From Pieris napi (lineage: Eukaryota; Arthropoda; Insecta; Lepidoptera; Pieridae), in assembly GCF_905475465.1 (NCBI RefSeq), contig NC_062243.1, positions 1,384,001 through 1,448,000 of the forward strand: a DNA stretch of 64,000 bases, read 5' to 3'. The notes under the pieces were generated by a model. That model was not told the origin of the DNA. It did no database searches and was given only the letters and a program-made list of their open reading frames with translations. A program made the position numbers and the translations under genes. This document shows positions 11,196-26,100 of this stretch, piece by piece. The first letter of the stretch is position 1. Each line of letters opens with the position of its first letter.

Positions 11196-14100
11196 CTGAA
11201 GTAATTACAAATAAGTATACATAATGGTCGTCTATATTGAATCGATAATCAATCAAATATAATCGTGTTTGTCAATAAGTTAACAGGAATATTTTAGATA
11301 AGATTTCAGAGGTGTTCAGATAGCAAACAAGTAAACAAACTTCGCCAGTCTATAACTCCCTTCATGATACATGAAAATATTGTATTATTTTATCTATAAT
11401 ATCGTTAAATAGTTCATATGTTCCGGTTTATGATATAACTACTATTAACTGACCATTGTATAAAACGACCAAAATCCAGTGATTGTGTATTCGCGCACGC
11501 ACGGTCAACCCCAATATTGTCATTTAAATTTTCTGAACAAACGAACTAAAGTGCTAATCTGAAGTAAGACACTGTTTTTTATGAAGTGGTCTAAATTCTA
11601 TTAAGAACACATCGGTCATGTTTTTAAGTTATCTCACACATTGAAATACAGGTCTTAAGAAAAACAGTATTAAAATTTCCGAAGATAATAAGGTTCTGTT
11701 GTAAAAAAAATATGACTGACTCCTTTCAGTGGACAATCTAGGCTACTGGCTGATTACTTATTTGCCTTAATAAAATGCTAGGCGCTATGTTTCACCCGCT
11801 TTGCGCTCTCTATTAGCTTAGCTTAACCCTATGACGTCTTGAATCTGAATCTTACACTTAGACTCAAAAAGTCATGGGATCTCTTAATTGCATATATTTA
11901 TTTATTTATTTATTTATTAAGGAAACTAAACAGATACATCTCTATACAGTAAAAATAAAATAGATGTAAAACATAAAATAAATAGACACATTGGACATAT
12001 CCACAAAAAAGTTTCACTGATAAAAATGAAATGATTAGCGAAACAAATGCAAATAAGTCTGCCCCAGACCATATAGCACTATTACTAACCGCAATCTTCC
12101 TTCCTTATAATCCCCATAGACCCTCCACATATCACTTATACAGGGTTGATGTATGATAGAGCAAGCGAACTCTATTATATTGCTCCTAAAGAGCCTTATT
12201 TCCGGCCTTCGTTCGATATCGTCCATAAGTCGTTTATATATCGTTGATACTTTTTGGCGCATAAAAGCCTAAAAACGCATATAGTTATATGTAATAGCTA
12301 ATATTAGAGGTAGTAATGTTTTATTGGGTTAGTCAAAATTGGCTTCTAAAAACGGTAAAAAGTACATATTTGGAATTTATGAATTTTTTGCAATTGTTTG
12401 TTCAACCTTTACCAACAAGACAACATAGGTAATAAGTAATCTCAAATAATAATTTAATGTGATTTACAAATTTCTTTAAAATCCTATTTGACACGATATA
12501 AGATTGAACTGGTCTTTTTCTTTGAGCATGTATGACGTTAAAAAATTTAACTGAAAGAAACCTCCAAAGTCAAAGTAGCTACGGAGATGATTTAAATTTC
12601 AAATTTGAATTTGGAACTTATGCTTCTTAATCAATATTTCTTTTTACCTGCCACTCCTCATAGTTGATCTTAGTCATATGAGCGCCATCTGTTTTAAGAA
12701 GCTCAAACCCGCTAACAACTGAGTCCCATACTACACTACTTAGTTCCATGTTTAGAAACTCCAATACATCAAGCGCTATATCTTCACTGACATCACCAGC
12801 TGCGTACAGCGCGAATATATCGTTGACAATCTGAAGATATTTTTGGAATAATATCACATATTACATAATACTTCGAATTTGATGTATAATTATACGAAAA
12901 AGGATAGTAAATATAACAGAGCATTGCCTACAAATAAAAGGATACCTATGAAAAAAATACAAAGTCAAAATGCACACTATTAAAATGGACGTAATTTCTT
13001 ATAAGTCAGAAACATCAAATTACTGGACCTATTACTTAAAAATATATGTTGAATTGTGTAAGAACATTATTTCAAGACGATGCATTTATCAATACAATAA
13101 AGTACATTCAAAAGAAAATCATGCGTGAGACATTTATCACACTTATCGACGTCGTAGGTTCGACCCCGGCTGCGCGCACTAACAGACTTTTTGTCTATGA
13201 GATCATTTAACATTCACTCGTATGGTGAAGCAAAAAATTACACTTCAGGCAGGCTGAACACCTACTTGCCTATTAAAATTACCACGATAGAGATAACGAT
13301 ATCTAAGGTAAGGCCAAGGGTTGTACAGCTTCTGAGTTTTTTTATTAAATTTTTAAGAACTTATTTAAATTTTTAAAAATAATTCCCAATACTAACTTGA
13401 GCTCTGTTCAATTCATCAATTGCATGTCTATTTTCCTTGAGTGTTTTGGCAATGAGTTTCCAAGTTGTGTCATCGTAATTAACCCTATAGTAACCTGAAA
13501 AGGAACCAATATAATTATATAAATAGTTTTATTATAATTATCCAGTTATGATTACTTAAAAAGTACCAGGTCACGCAGAAATTTCAGATTTTGGGAAAGA
13601 GAATAAAAAAAGAAACAATTTTAACTATTTTTATTATTACTTTGTAGTTTAGGAACATTGTGTATACTTGATTGTAATCAATTAAATTATTAACTATTTA
13701 AAAAAACTACCTACTAACTAGAACTAACTACAAATTTAAAAAAACTTTCCCAGATTTTTTAAATGCCAATTTATTGTGTCTGGCAAAATTTATCCAAAAG
13801 TTTTTAATTTATATACATTGAAATGTTTTAAAATTTTGTGTTCACGAATGATTTTACGACTACATCGCAATAAATGAAACACACACACAAAGTAGTGGAG
13901 GCTGAAGAAACCTTGCACTTGTAATAAAACGTATAAGGAGTTCGTATTAAGAAAACAATTATTGCTGCGTAGGTATGTCTAATCCAAGATCTAGCTACAA
14001 ATTTATATCCTATTAATAATTTATTAAGTGCTACACTTCATCATCAGCATTACTTCTAGAGTATGTCTAGAGCATAACATGCTTTTCGTGGTATCAGGGG

Positions 14101-17100
14101 TAGGCTACACAGGGGTGCCTCACCCAGGAATATAGACGCATACGCTGAAGCTGTTGAAATGAATCAGTGACGCTTATTCAAAGTACGAGAGATTCGGTTG
14201 GTGCTGGGGAATGACTTAATGTGGTTTATTAAGCGCAAGCTGTGTCAGCCTGCAATTGCGTATGTACCTTATAGTGCGAAGTTTAGATATGTAAGGAAAG
14301 GTGCTAATCTGTTGGCCGACTCTAAGTATATGTAATATGTATGCGTCAATATTAAACAATGTTTAATATGATTTAGCATTATGTGTTTGCAAATGTGTGC
14401 TGTAAGACAATAGATTCAACGAAATAAATTAATTGAAACAACTAAACTTACTCACTTACTTACTTTTTAATTTCGCACGTTAAAGGTACACTGCCACAGG
14501 GACCAAACTTTTTAAATTTGTTTTAATTATTTTTATTATTATTTTAAAGCTTTAGAAACCATGTGTTTAATTAAACAAAACTATGCTGCCTTGCGATTCT
14601 GTAACTCACTTTTCGAACTCACACAGCGGTTTTCGCATCGGCGGTCGCTCTCATATCTCTCTCGAATCGCAGGGCTGGTCCAAATAATAAAATGACTTCC
14701 AAATTAGGAACCAAATATCCTTGCCATATTTTACATCAAGACATTTATATACAATTTATTGACTAGCTCTTAGACTAAGCGAACCACTAATGGCGTGGGA
14801 TAGACCAGAAATAAACAGTTTATAGTATCGTAGTTAGCCAAGGACTGCAAGATCAATGTCAGTAGGGCATGCAATACTGAGCTTTTTGTTATAAACTATA
14901 TTGGTTAATTAGAACCGGTTTAGATTTTTCAAAGAAATAATTATTTGTGGTACGAGTATTTTCTCGCGTATGTCTATAAGTATATTAAAAGCCGGGCATC
15001 TTCAAGATAGACATATGGTTATCTAAAAAAGATTGTACAGTGTTAAGATTGCGGTCACCAATCTCACGGACCTAATAAGCAACAAATTGGAAGTCGGTTG
15101 CATCGGGGTATTCTTGGACCTGGCAAAAGCGTTTTACTAAAAAAAACAGTCGGACGGGAATCAATAAAATCTGTGAAGGCGATTTGAACTGCCCCATCAG
15201 AGTTAAATTTTTTCCCTTGCAAGGAGTTGTCCAAATTTCGAAAAAAATGGTAATCTGTTGGAGCAAGGTCCGGGGAGTACGGAGGATGTCTTAGAAATTC
15301 CAATTGAAGCTCTTCTAATTTAGTAGCCGTCTGTTGTGCAGTGTGTGGTCTAGCGTTGTCGTGAAGTAGCAGTGGCGTGGAGCGATTGACCAGCCTAGGT
15401 TGTTTAGCCGCTAGCTTTTCCATCATGGTATGAAATTGCTGACAATAGACATCATCCGTAATACTCTGGCCAGATTTGAGAAAACTGCAATGAACAATAC
15501 CGGCACTAGTCCACCAAACAAACGCTTACAAGTAACTTTTTTGGGGTTAATTTTTGCTTGGGGCAGGATTTGGCTGGCTGGCCAGGATCCAACCATTGCG
15601 CTGAGCACTTCCGATTATCGTAAAGAATCCATTTTTCATCACAGGTAATGATTCGGTTAAAAATACCTTCATTATTGTGCCGGTTCAGTAATGTAACGCA
15701 GCAGTCGACGCGCGTTTGCCGGTTTCCTTCAGTCAATTCGTGAGGTACCCATCTTTCAAGCTTTTTAATCTTCCCAATTTGCTTCAAGTGAATTAAAACA
15801 GTTTTATCACTAACACCGCAGCCTGCAGCTAACTCGGACGTGGTTTGCGATGGATCCGCTTCCACAATAGCCTTCAATACTTCATTATCAACTTGGGTCT
15901 CAAGCTGTCCACGGAGCTTGTTCTGCAGGTCGAAATTTCCAGAACGAAAACGTTGGAACCAAAAACGAATTGTGTTTTCTTTTGCAACATGACCGCCATA
16001 CACATCATTGACCCTTCGAGTCGTTTCCGCAGCACTAGTGCCACGGCGGAACTCGTACTCGTAAATAATGCGATACTTTAAGTTTTCCATTTTGTAAATT
16101 GAGTGACGCAAACAGAAAAAAACAGAAGAAAAAAACAAATGAATGACGGTCATCGAAGCACAAATACATGAGTAAATAGCTGTACAAATTTTAATTTGGA
16201 ATTCTTAACCAAAGAGGAGATATTTGAGGTCAAAGTGGCCAAAACGTAAAACGCCAATTTCATATGTAAGGACCTAATATAAAGGTTTCCGAAATCCAAC
16301 TTACATTCAAAAAGAATACACCTTGATTAACTTACTTTAATCAGATGAAAGGTTACAATTCAACGTGTATATTTTGTGTATGTAAAAACAAAAGAAAGCT
16401 ACGAATACGTACCCGCCGAATTCCTATTAAGAATAATCCAACCGCCATTCAAGTTCTCTCCAAATGTGTAGGTCTGACTGCCGATAGTGAAGCGTGGCTG
16501 GTGACAGTTGTAGCAGTTTTCATTGTTTTGTACGATATACGAAATCGGTATTAGATAGTTAGATTCCAAGCGGTTCAAGTCATTAAAACTGAATTGTCTC
16601 TGAAAGGTTTTTGAAATAGCGTGAGTAGTTTTCTTAGTATTCCAATCCGACTGTTCATCATGTAAATGATGACACCTCTAAAGAACTATAGAGGAATATA
16701 GCAAAAGCGTTTTAAAACTCAAAAAACAAAAAAACTAAAATTCATATAGGTTACTAAGTTCACTTATGAACGTCAACAAAAAAGATCCTAAATTGATTCA
16801 AAATTAACAATTACTACCAGCAAGTCAAGGGCGTAGAGCGGGCAAGAAGAACTAGCAAGAAACTCTTCGCCACTCTTTTAATTCGCCAAGTTTTCACTCA
16901 TACAAAATGTTTGAACTGAAGCAATTCAATCCCAAGAATTAGGATCATTTAAATAAACGTCAAATTTATAAAATATAACGATAATTATTTTTAACTAATT
17001 TCTCACTCGTTACCGTATATTTCAACTGTCACGTGAAGAAATCTACTACTTTTGTAACGGATATTAATATATTACATATATTTTTTTTAACAACCCACCA

Positions 17101-20100
17101 AACAAATTTAACTATGTGAAACAAATTCAAACTATTAAAAATACATACTTGCTTTAACTGTACTGCATTTGGAGTCCTATCTCTGAGCACATTGACATAA
17201 ACAACGGGATATCCGGATTGGTAAAACCAGGAACTCAGCACCCGGGACGCTGTTGTTCCATTGAAGAACTGATGCATACACTCAACGGTATCTTGGTCTA
17301 AGCTTATCATGAAGTCAGTGATTGAGATGAAGCGCCCTCTCCTGCAAAGGTGAAAATAATATTTTATTAGTTTTATTAACATTTAAATTTCCAAGTCTTT
17401 TATTCGGTACCTATACTAATGATAGGTAGGATATTTCTACGTATGTTCTTACAGATACTTATTTAGAAAGTAAGGAAGTAATTAAGGGCAATCAAAGTTG
17501 TAGATTATAATTGCCGTTGTCTCGGACCCTAACATTCAGAAATGGGGCTGAGTCTTACGTCGTCAAATTTGACGTATGTGAGTCTCAGTTCTCTTTCAGA
17601 ATCTCACCATTAGATATAGAGTCGAGATTTAAATATGACTCCCGAATTAGATGCACATATTTTTGTCACTTCGTGCTCAGTACGGACTCTAAGTCTCAAA
17701 GCCTTTATAGACTTTATAACAAATAAATCAGTGCGCTACAACCTTTAGTTCTAGGCCTCAGATTTCAGAATCTGTTTCATGATCATTTTTCAATCCAATA
17801 GGCAATGTGATCAACCTCCAGTGCCTGACACACGCCGTCGACTTTTTGGGTCTAAGACATGTCGGTTTCCTCACGATGTTTTCCTCCACCGTTCGAGCGA
17901 ATGTTAAATACGCATAGACTTTATAGAGTCATTGAAAATAAGTCATACACATAATATCTTACCGTAAATTGATATATTTGATCAAAGCTTGATGGAATTT
18001 TTCCGAGCCCAACCAGTTTTCAACCATCCACAGTATTGATGCAGTCTTCATTGTCACCAATTCCTTATATCTGTTGGGAATTTCTACAGCTAAGGTTCTA
18101 TTAAAAGATATAAGCGCTGGAGTTGAGTGGTGCCAGTCTACGGCCATCGCTCGCTGCTTCATCTGCTGACCGTACATCGATAGTGGAATACGACTTATTG
18201 GTTTCATTCCTCCATGATTGTACTGTAAGTAAAAATATAACATATTTTGCAGAATATCTAAATAATCGTTGGCATCTTGAAAAATTACCAGCATGTCACC
18301 CCTACATGTATAATGTATAATATAACGATGCCTTGTTATTATTTTCAAATTGCAGTATAACAAATATCCTATTAAGTATTATGCTCGCAAGCTTGAACCT
18401 AGGACCTCCAGGTGGATGGATATCAAATCAAACTCATTAATTTATTTATGTAACACAATGTACGCTTATGACCGTCAAAAAGAAATACATATTAAATGCT
18501 GTGTTATTAATTAAATTGCGGTTCTATTACCTAATTATAACTAATGAAATTAAGTACTATTTGAAATTCAAAGCTAGGAGCTCTGTTGGCGTTTGCCTAG
18601 TAAACATATTATTACCTGCGTCAGATAGTAATAAGCGAAATATGTAGCGACACCTTCTTTGAACCATTCTTCAATCCACCTAGTCCTTTTTAATTCTCCA
18701 GGATTTCCCAACCATATCCTGCTCAATTGCTGGGATAATTCAAACATCATTTCCTCCATTTGTTTCACGCTTGTGTATTCATTTATATATGCTAATTTTG
18801 TTTCACTGTAAAAATTTGTAATTAATAAAAACCTAGTGCATGAAAGCCTAAATTAAATGTGATTCTCCTTCCTGAGGTCGTAATTTAAAATAAATAAGAG
18901 ATATAATATTGTTATACCTACTTTAAATTAATAATTTAGTACATCATATCTATTGTATAAGCAAAGTCTGTACATTTTGCTATGTAACAAATGAATGCAA
19001 TGTAACAGTTGAAGAGAGGGCCTACGTCTGGCTATACTCTCGGGGCGTAACTCCGACGATTTAGGAAATCGTCATAAAACTAAAAAAGCCTGAGTGAGCA
19101 AAATTAAAATCCTCTATTATTTAAAGCACCCCAATGACCCAGGAACCGTGCTATAGTCTGTTTAATAAATAATATCTTTGCAAAAAGTTTTTTATATTGA
19201 TAAAAAGCTTGCCAACGCTCAGCACACTGATACATTGGTAAAAACAAACACAAAATACAATATTTAATGTGAGAAGCACTTAAAGGCAAATATGACATAC
19301 ATGTAGAGATCCTACAAATATTAATCAAAACAATTATTAAACAAAACAAATATTAAAAGAAAAACAATTATTAATCGAAAAAATTAAAATTACAATAAAG
19401 TAAAGAAAAATCGAATTTAGAGTGTAATAGATTTTTTTGTATCCATTATTTAAGAACAAATCTTACAACAAATTTTTACTAGTGTAGTATTGGATATGAT
19501 ATATGGTATAATACCTAATTAATATAAATATAACTTTACCGAGGTCACTCACCTATTAGTCAAAAGATTCCAGCTTCCAATCTCATATCCATTAAGATTC
19601 TTAGGTACCGCCACGATATTTATCGGTCCACTCACGAGCGGCCTCTTAATCATTGAGTATTTGTGGATCATATGAATAAGATTTTCTCCAAATTGCAATA
19701 TAAATGATAGGTATGGTAATTGAGACGATCTAGACCAGAAGATCAAGGCATCTTCGCCAATTTTGACCTCACGGTTGCTGAATTGTGAGTGATGGAAGCC
19801 AACTTGATGAACGCCGATTTGCGGTGATGGAATGTATTCGATGATACCATAGCTGTCGTCTTTGAAGCTAAAATAGAATATCTTTCGTTTATGAGATAAC
19901 TCACTTTTCGAACTCTCACAGCGGTTTTCACACTCAAATCAGTCGTAAAGCAGTCATTTTAAAGAGGGACCTTATCAGAATGTCGACTGATTTGAGAGAA
20001 TCGCAAGGCAGTGTTATGAGGGTAATGAATGTTAGTGAAAGCATTTTGCTAACTATTCTGTTATAGTGTAAATTGTCAAATGCAAAATTGACTGATTTCA

Positions 20101-23100
20101 AAACATGTTTATTTTATTGGAAAAAATATATCTTATATTTTTTATAGCTTTCTATTTACAGAAGTTTGGCATACTTTTAAACGCTAATGTAAAATTTTAT
20201 ATACGTCTAAATAATATTATACCGAACCGAACTTAATTTTTTATATTAGGGGGGCAAACGAATATACGGGGCGCCTAAAAAGGGCAGTCATCGCTGCCTA
20301 TGGACACCCATTTTTGTGGGTGAGTTGCCGGCCTTTGAGGGAGGAGTACTCTAACTTTGAGTCGTTGGAGGTCGTATCTCTCAGGGAAGATCCACACCGA
20401 AAGTCGATTTCACAGTTCGCTAGCTCGCAAAATAAAGACATTAATTTAAAAATAAATTAAATCAATTCTTTAAGATACCTACGTAAAATATGAGACATAG
20501 TTTAAAAACCAGTTTTAAATTTAAGTCTGTTATAAAACCTAAACAAATATGTTTGCATGTAACTAAAGAACTATTTCTGTGTGAATTTTACTTAAAACAA
20601 TTTTTAAAAAGGTGTGTAAAGCACAGATAAGTTATCTTAAACAATCCTCTAGACAAGATGCTTATCGTCATTTTTAACCAATTAAGCATAAAATATCTTA
20701 TGTTTGTATATTGCGTAAATAGCCCACAACATGTTTTACTTAAATGACCACATAATAGAAAAGCTACGTTATTACCAAATATTAATTAACCATAAAAAAA
20801 ATCAGTGAACCTATTTATAAATTACCCATGTCGTGACTGAGTGCCATCAAGGCAAAACGGGTAGCATATAATTTAGATATGCAGTCTGACCATTATTGGA
20901 CGTCGGCAAATGTTTTACTGTAATTTCCCAAGATTCTTTAAGACTTTGGCAACGCATCTTATCGGATGTTACCCACTTTCTGTATATCACTTTTTGAAAC
21001 CATATTTATTAAAAAGTAGTTTTCTGGTTCCGATAACTAACTTTTTGTTTAGAAAGAGAATTAATATGACAATAAACAGCTTCTTTCTTCTATTCCAAGT
21101 AATGATAGTGAAAGCTAGTTTATTCATTAGCGGTTATAATTCGAAAATTGATACTTTAAATTAATGCACGATAGAGGAGGATTTTAAGAAAAAGGATATC
21201 ATCTCACAACATTTGTATTATAGACCAGTGCAGATAGCCTTTAAAATAAATAAAAAGTGAAAAAAATTACAGTAGGATGAAACCCATTAGAAAAGGAGGG
21301 GAATATGATCAAAATGAAAGGAAAAATAAATTACGGTCGATCTGAGGTCGGGAAGGGTAGGGGGGGGGGGGAGTTTTAAGGGTAAAAAACGGTTTATCTC
21401 GATTTCCGGCAAAACTAAAAGTCCTATCGAAGAAAGTTAAATAGCAAAGTTATAGGCAATAAAAAGATCTACAACTTTTGTAGTCACACATTTTTCACAT
21501 GACCTCAAAATTTATGTGAAAAATTCAAAAAACCAACTTTTTGGTTTTTTATTTCTATCTTTTACAAAAATTTATTTTTTTAAACGAAATTTGGTGAAAA
21601 CTTACCTTATTATGTCCCAAATATACTGTAATTTATTTGATTAAAAATATTTATTTTTTCACCTTATTTTGAATTAATATCGAAAAAACACCCTAATTTT
21701 CAATCGAAAATTCTGACGTCAAAATTTCAGCTTTTTTCAGAAAGTTGATGTGCTTTCAGTGCGTTGAAATCTCTACTTTCCTATGGTAAAAAAAAAATAT
21801 ATATATATTACCATAGTAAATCTTCTCGGAAAATGCAAAAAATCGTATGCAGTAACGCCCAGACCCGTCATCCCCTTCCCTACTTCTCTATGAAATACGA
21901 AAATTTTAGCCCATCTAAAGGCTAAAAATTTTTTTTAGGTCACTCAGGTATATATAAGTTATCTTAAAATAGTAATAAATAGGCATCTAATTATAATTTA
22001 AAGAAGATTCATAGAGAAGTAGGGAAGGGGATGACGGGTCTGAGCGTTACTGCATACGATTTTTTGCATTTTCCGAGAAGATTTACTATGGTAATATATA
22101 TATATATTTTTTTACCATAGGAAAGTAGAGATTTCAACGCACTGAAAGCACATCAACTTTTTGAAAAAAGCTGAAATTTTGACGTCAGAATTTTCGATTG
22201 AAAATTAGGGTGTTTTTTCGATATTAATTCAAAATAAGGTGAAAAAATAAATATTTTTAATCAAATAAATTACAGTATATTTGGGACATAATAAGGTAAG
22301 TTTTCACCAAATTTCGTTTAAAAAAATAAATTTTTGTAAAAGATAGAAATAAAAAACCAAAAAGTTGGTTTTTTGAATTTTTCACATAAATTTTGAGGTT
22401 ATGTGAAAAATGTGTGACTACAAAAGTTGTAGATCTTTTTATTGCCTACAACTTTGCCATTTAACTTTCTTCGATAGGACTTTTAGTTTTGCCGGAAATC
22501 GAGATAAACCGTTTTTTACCCTTAAAACTCCCCCCCTACCCCTTCCCGACCTCAGATCGACCGTAATTTATTTTTCCTTTCATTTTGATCATATTCCCCT
22601 GCTTTTCTTATGGGTTTCATCCTACTGTAATTTTTTTTGGTTTCAAAAATTATCGGCACTGGTCTATTATGTATTCCTGAAAAATAAATGCTGAAACACG
22701 CCATGCAAAATTGCCTGATTTTTAAAGTCACAATTCTTTAAAGAAACTTTTCATGAATTCAAAGATTGTGATAACCTTCAAAGATTAGACCAACAATGAA
22801 TGCAAATTCTAAGATCTTAAAAATGTAGATTTTAAATAATTTATTGTGTTAAAATTTTAGATTATGACAACGAAGTATCTTTCCTACGTAATATGAGTGT
22901 AAATACAAGACAAAAGAAAGAAAGATAAACTTTATTATACACAACAGGATATTTAGGTAAAACAAAGTACACTGGCCTCCACACTAGGATCCCCTGTGTA
23001 GTGGCAACCAGTCTCTTCCAATTTGACATGTTAACTGTACTTGATAATAATTTCTATATAAAAAAAAATTAATATTAAATAAATTTAATATTTTCTGTAT

Positions 23101-26100
23101 CAGCATAGGACAGATGTAAGTGAGTTTTACAATGACTTAATAAAGGCAAATATTTATTTATATTATTATTTCAGGTACATGAATATTACACGTCAAAATA
23201 ATATTAGAGTTGGTTAATTACCGTGATCCTCGGTTCCATTCGCAGCGATTATTATTCCCGTTATTAGATATTGCGTCGTATGATTAAAGTATTCGTATGT
23301 GTTATGTCTCTTAACTTTCCAAGAGTTAAGCATGTTCACGCGTTTTAATAAAAAGGAAGTCGCAACTCTACAAAGCTCCGGACCAGACCAAAAATGGTTA
23401 CTATGAATAGAAACTGTGTCAATTGTAGCTTGTATGGTGTGACCAGTTCCGTATCGAGCGTCAATAATACGAGATAATGTTATACATCAGTGGTCTCTAT
23501 TTATAGGCATGGTATTTAACGTGGTTAAGAGGAAATAGGTTTTTAGTTACAAGATTAATGTTGTTATTTTTATTGGGACGAAAGCTGGAATGCAATAACG
23601 TATTAATTCCTATTTCAAATTTGAATTACTATTTTACTCTTTGAGGCACCACCTCAATTCAAATTTGGATCAAGATAAGCTGACTACGTATTACACGGAA
23701 GTCCTGTGTTCGATTACCGGTAACACAACGTAGTATTGTGTTCTATGCCTCAACAATACTCTTAAAGATATATAAATGTTACATTAGACCACTATTAGAG
23801 TATGCCTACAGAATTTGGAATCCTTATTTCATAAAGGATATTAGTATGCTTGAAAGGGTTCAAAGAAAAGCCACAAAAATGATCAGGTCTCTCAGGAATC
23901 AATCTTATAGTGAGCGTCTGAAAGCACTTGACCTTACTGATTTAGGAAGTAGGAGATTAAGAGGAAATCTCATTGAAACCTATAAAATCCTTACTGGCCA
24001 CTATAATGATCCAGGAATTGAGAAGCTCTTTATTTTAAGTGAAAATATACATTTGAGGGGTAGTTCTTTAAAACTTAAGACCACTCAACATAACACAAAT
24101 TCCCTAAAGAACTGTCTCCCAAACCGAGTAGTGGCCGACTGGAATAGGCTTCCGAAAATTGTAATCAGTGCACCATCTCTGAACTCCTTTAAAAATAGAT
24201 TGGATAGTTTCTCCAAATCTCAAAATACACGCGCATCAGCTTATTAAGATGCTAGTGTGCTTATATATATAATAATAACGTACGAGTAACGGTATTACGG
24301 TAATAGAAAATACTTGTTTTTGTAGGATATGATTATTTTTATTAGACAATAATGCCAGAAGGGTGTGGACTGTGGGAATAGAAACTCCATGAAATTGCTA
24401 CTTACTTCTGTCTGTTTAACTCTTTTGCGATGACTAATGTTGTATTACAGAACTGGATACCCGGCCGTGGCGGTGCAACATACACCCTTAACTTGAATAC
24501 AGCTTCAAATTCTGGATTGTTGAAGCAAGGGAAGAAATATTTAGCTTTGGTTGGAGATAATCGGGTAGTATATAGATATCTGTAACAAGGAGAATGTGAT
24601 TAATGTGAATAATTAAAAAGGCGTATTAAGACGGAAGTAACGTTAACACTAATTAACTTCACTTTTCAAACTATTGCAAATTATAATTAGTATTACCAAC
24701 GCTGAGTTTACACTAATTATCAGGTATAACTTCCTAATAGTTTTCAGACGCTGTTCAAAGATGACTTAATATTTATTTTATAAGAGGTATAAACTTAACT
24801 TTCATAAAACCTTTCTGTCATTAAGTCTTAATTAATAAAAGCAAGTTAAAAGTCTTTTGATTAAAAAAAATATTAAGTAAGATTTTTATTATGCTATCCT
24901 ATGCGGATCCTAGTCACATTGGCAAGCAAGCTATTGACCGGGTTCCCTAAGGCCAAAAACGTTTTCTTTTTCCTCCCAAAACAGACGGAAACAAAGCATC
25001 ATTACAAAGGTGACAGAAGCTAGAATTATCTGGAGTTAGTCCGGTCCAACATAGAGGTCAAATCTTTGTTTTTTATTATTATTATTAATTACTTAAGATG
25101 TCATGTGGAACATGGTGTAATAGTTGCAGCTCCTTACAAAAATTGTGTAAAACAATAATACTTGGCGATTAAAAAGAGTGGCGGAGAGTTTATTGCCAGT
25201 TCTTATCGTCCGTTCTACACCCTTGATTTGAGAGCTGATAGTCAATGTAAAATGTTTTTATTGATGTTCATAGGTCTACATTATGTTACCTCAATGAATA
25301 AATGATTTTGACTTTGACTTTGACCTACACCATCAGGCAGGTGTGGGGAAATAGAACCTTAAGTCAAGTCAAAATAAAGAAAAATTCTCATTTGTGATTA
25401 TACCTCGTTTTAGTATACATATAGTAACTAACTAAACAGCCAGCAATATAGCTATTATAATTATACACCTAATGCGATTATCTATAATGATAATAAATAT
25501 ATCAGTGCGTAGGTTGATACTGTGATTTATAAATCAAGTCAACATCGACAAGACAAAACTGTTATGGATAATTAAACATAGCCCTGACATAAAAATGGTT
25601 TCCTGATGATGCTCTTAATTGTGAATTGATTATGCAAGTGTGTTGTGTTACCTATACATGCATAGCGTTTTGTGGGAAGGAGTGTATGCATAATATATTG
25701 TTTTACAAATCAAAAGTTTTACCATTTTAATAATTTATATTTGTAGTATACAAAATTATTTTCCTGTAATGTCATAACGAATTCAGTCGTTAACTTTTGC
25801 TATGATTTCGAGGGACGGCTCGAAGTATTTACCTTTCATGATAACAATACTTAGTTTGTTCTCTTATTTTATTACGACAATGAACCTAAAACCTTAAAAC
25901 CTATTTATTATTTATATATATATATTATTATTTATTATTAACTAAAATATATTATTAAAAGGAGACCCTTTAGGCAAGGTTACGAAGATACTGGCAACGT
26001 TTCCCCTTTGAATAGCTAGACTAATTCTTTGTTCGAGGTAGCTGCCTTTTTGCTATTTCCTTAAAAAGCCTTATAGCGCTAGGACTCCACGGAACAAGGG

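Noticed and set aside
15064..15075. TTAGGTCC on the minus strand as mariner 3' terminus
   Set aside because: It is in the same orientation as the 5' terminus, not inverted, and lies in the decayed coding end.
22410..22694. Frame in the palindromic element, nearly the same as 63012-63215
   Set aside because: Part of the inverted arm. The same bases read on the other strand in the other arm and no family matches.
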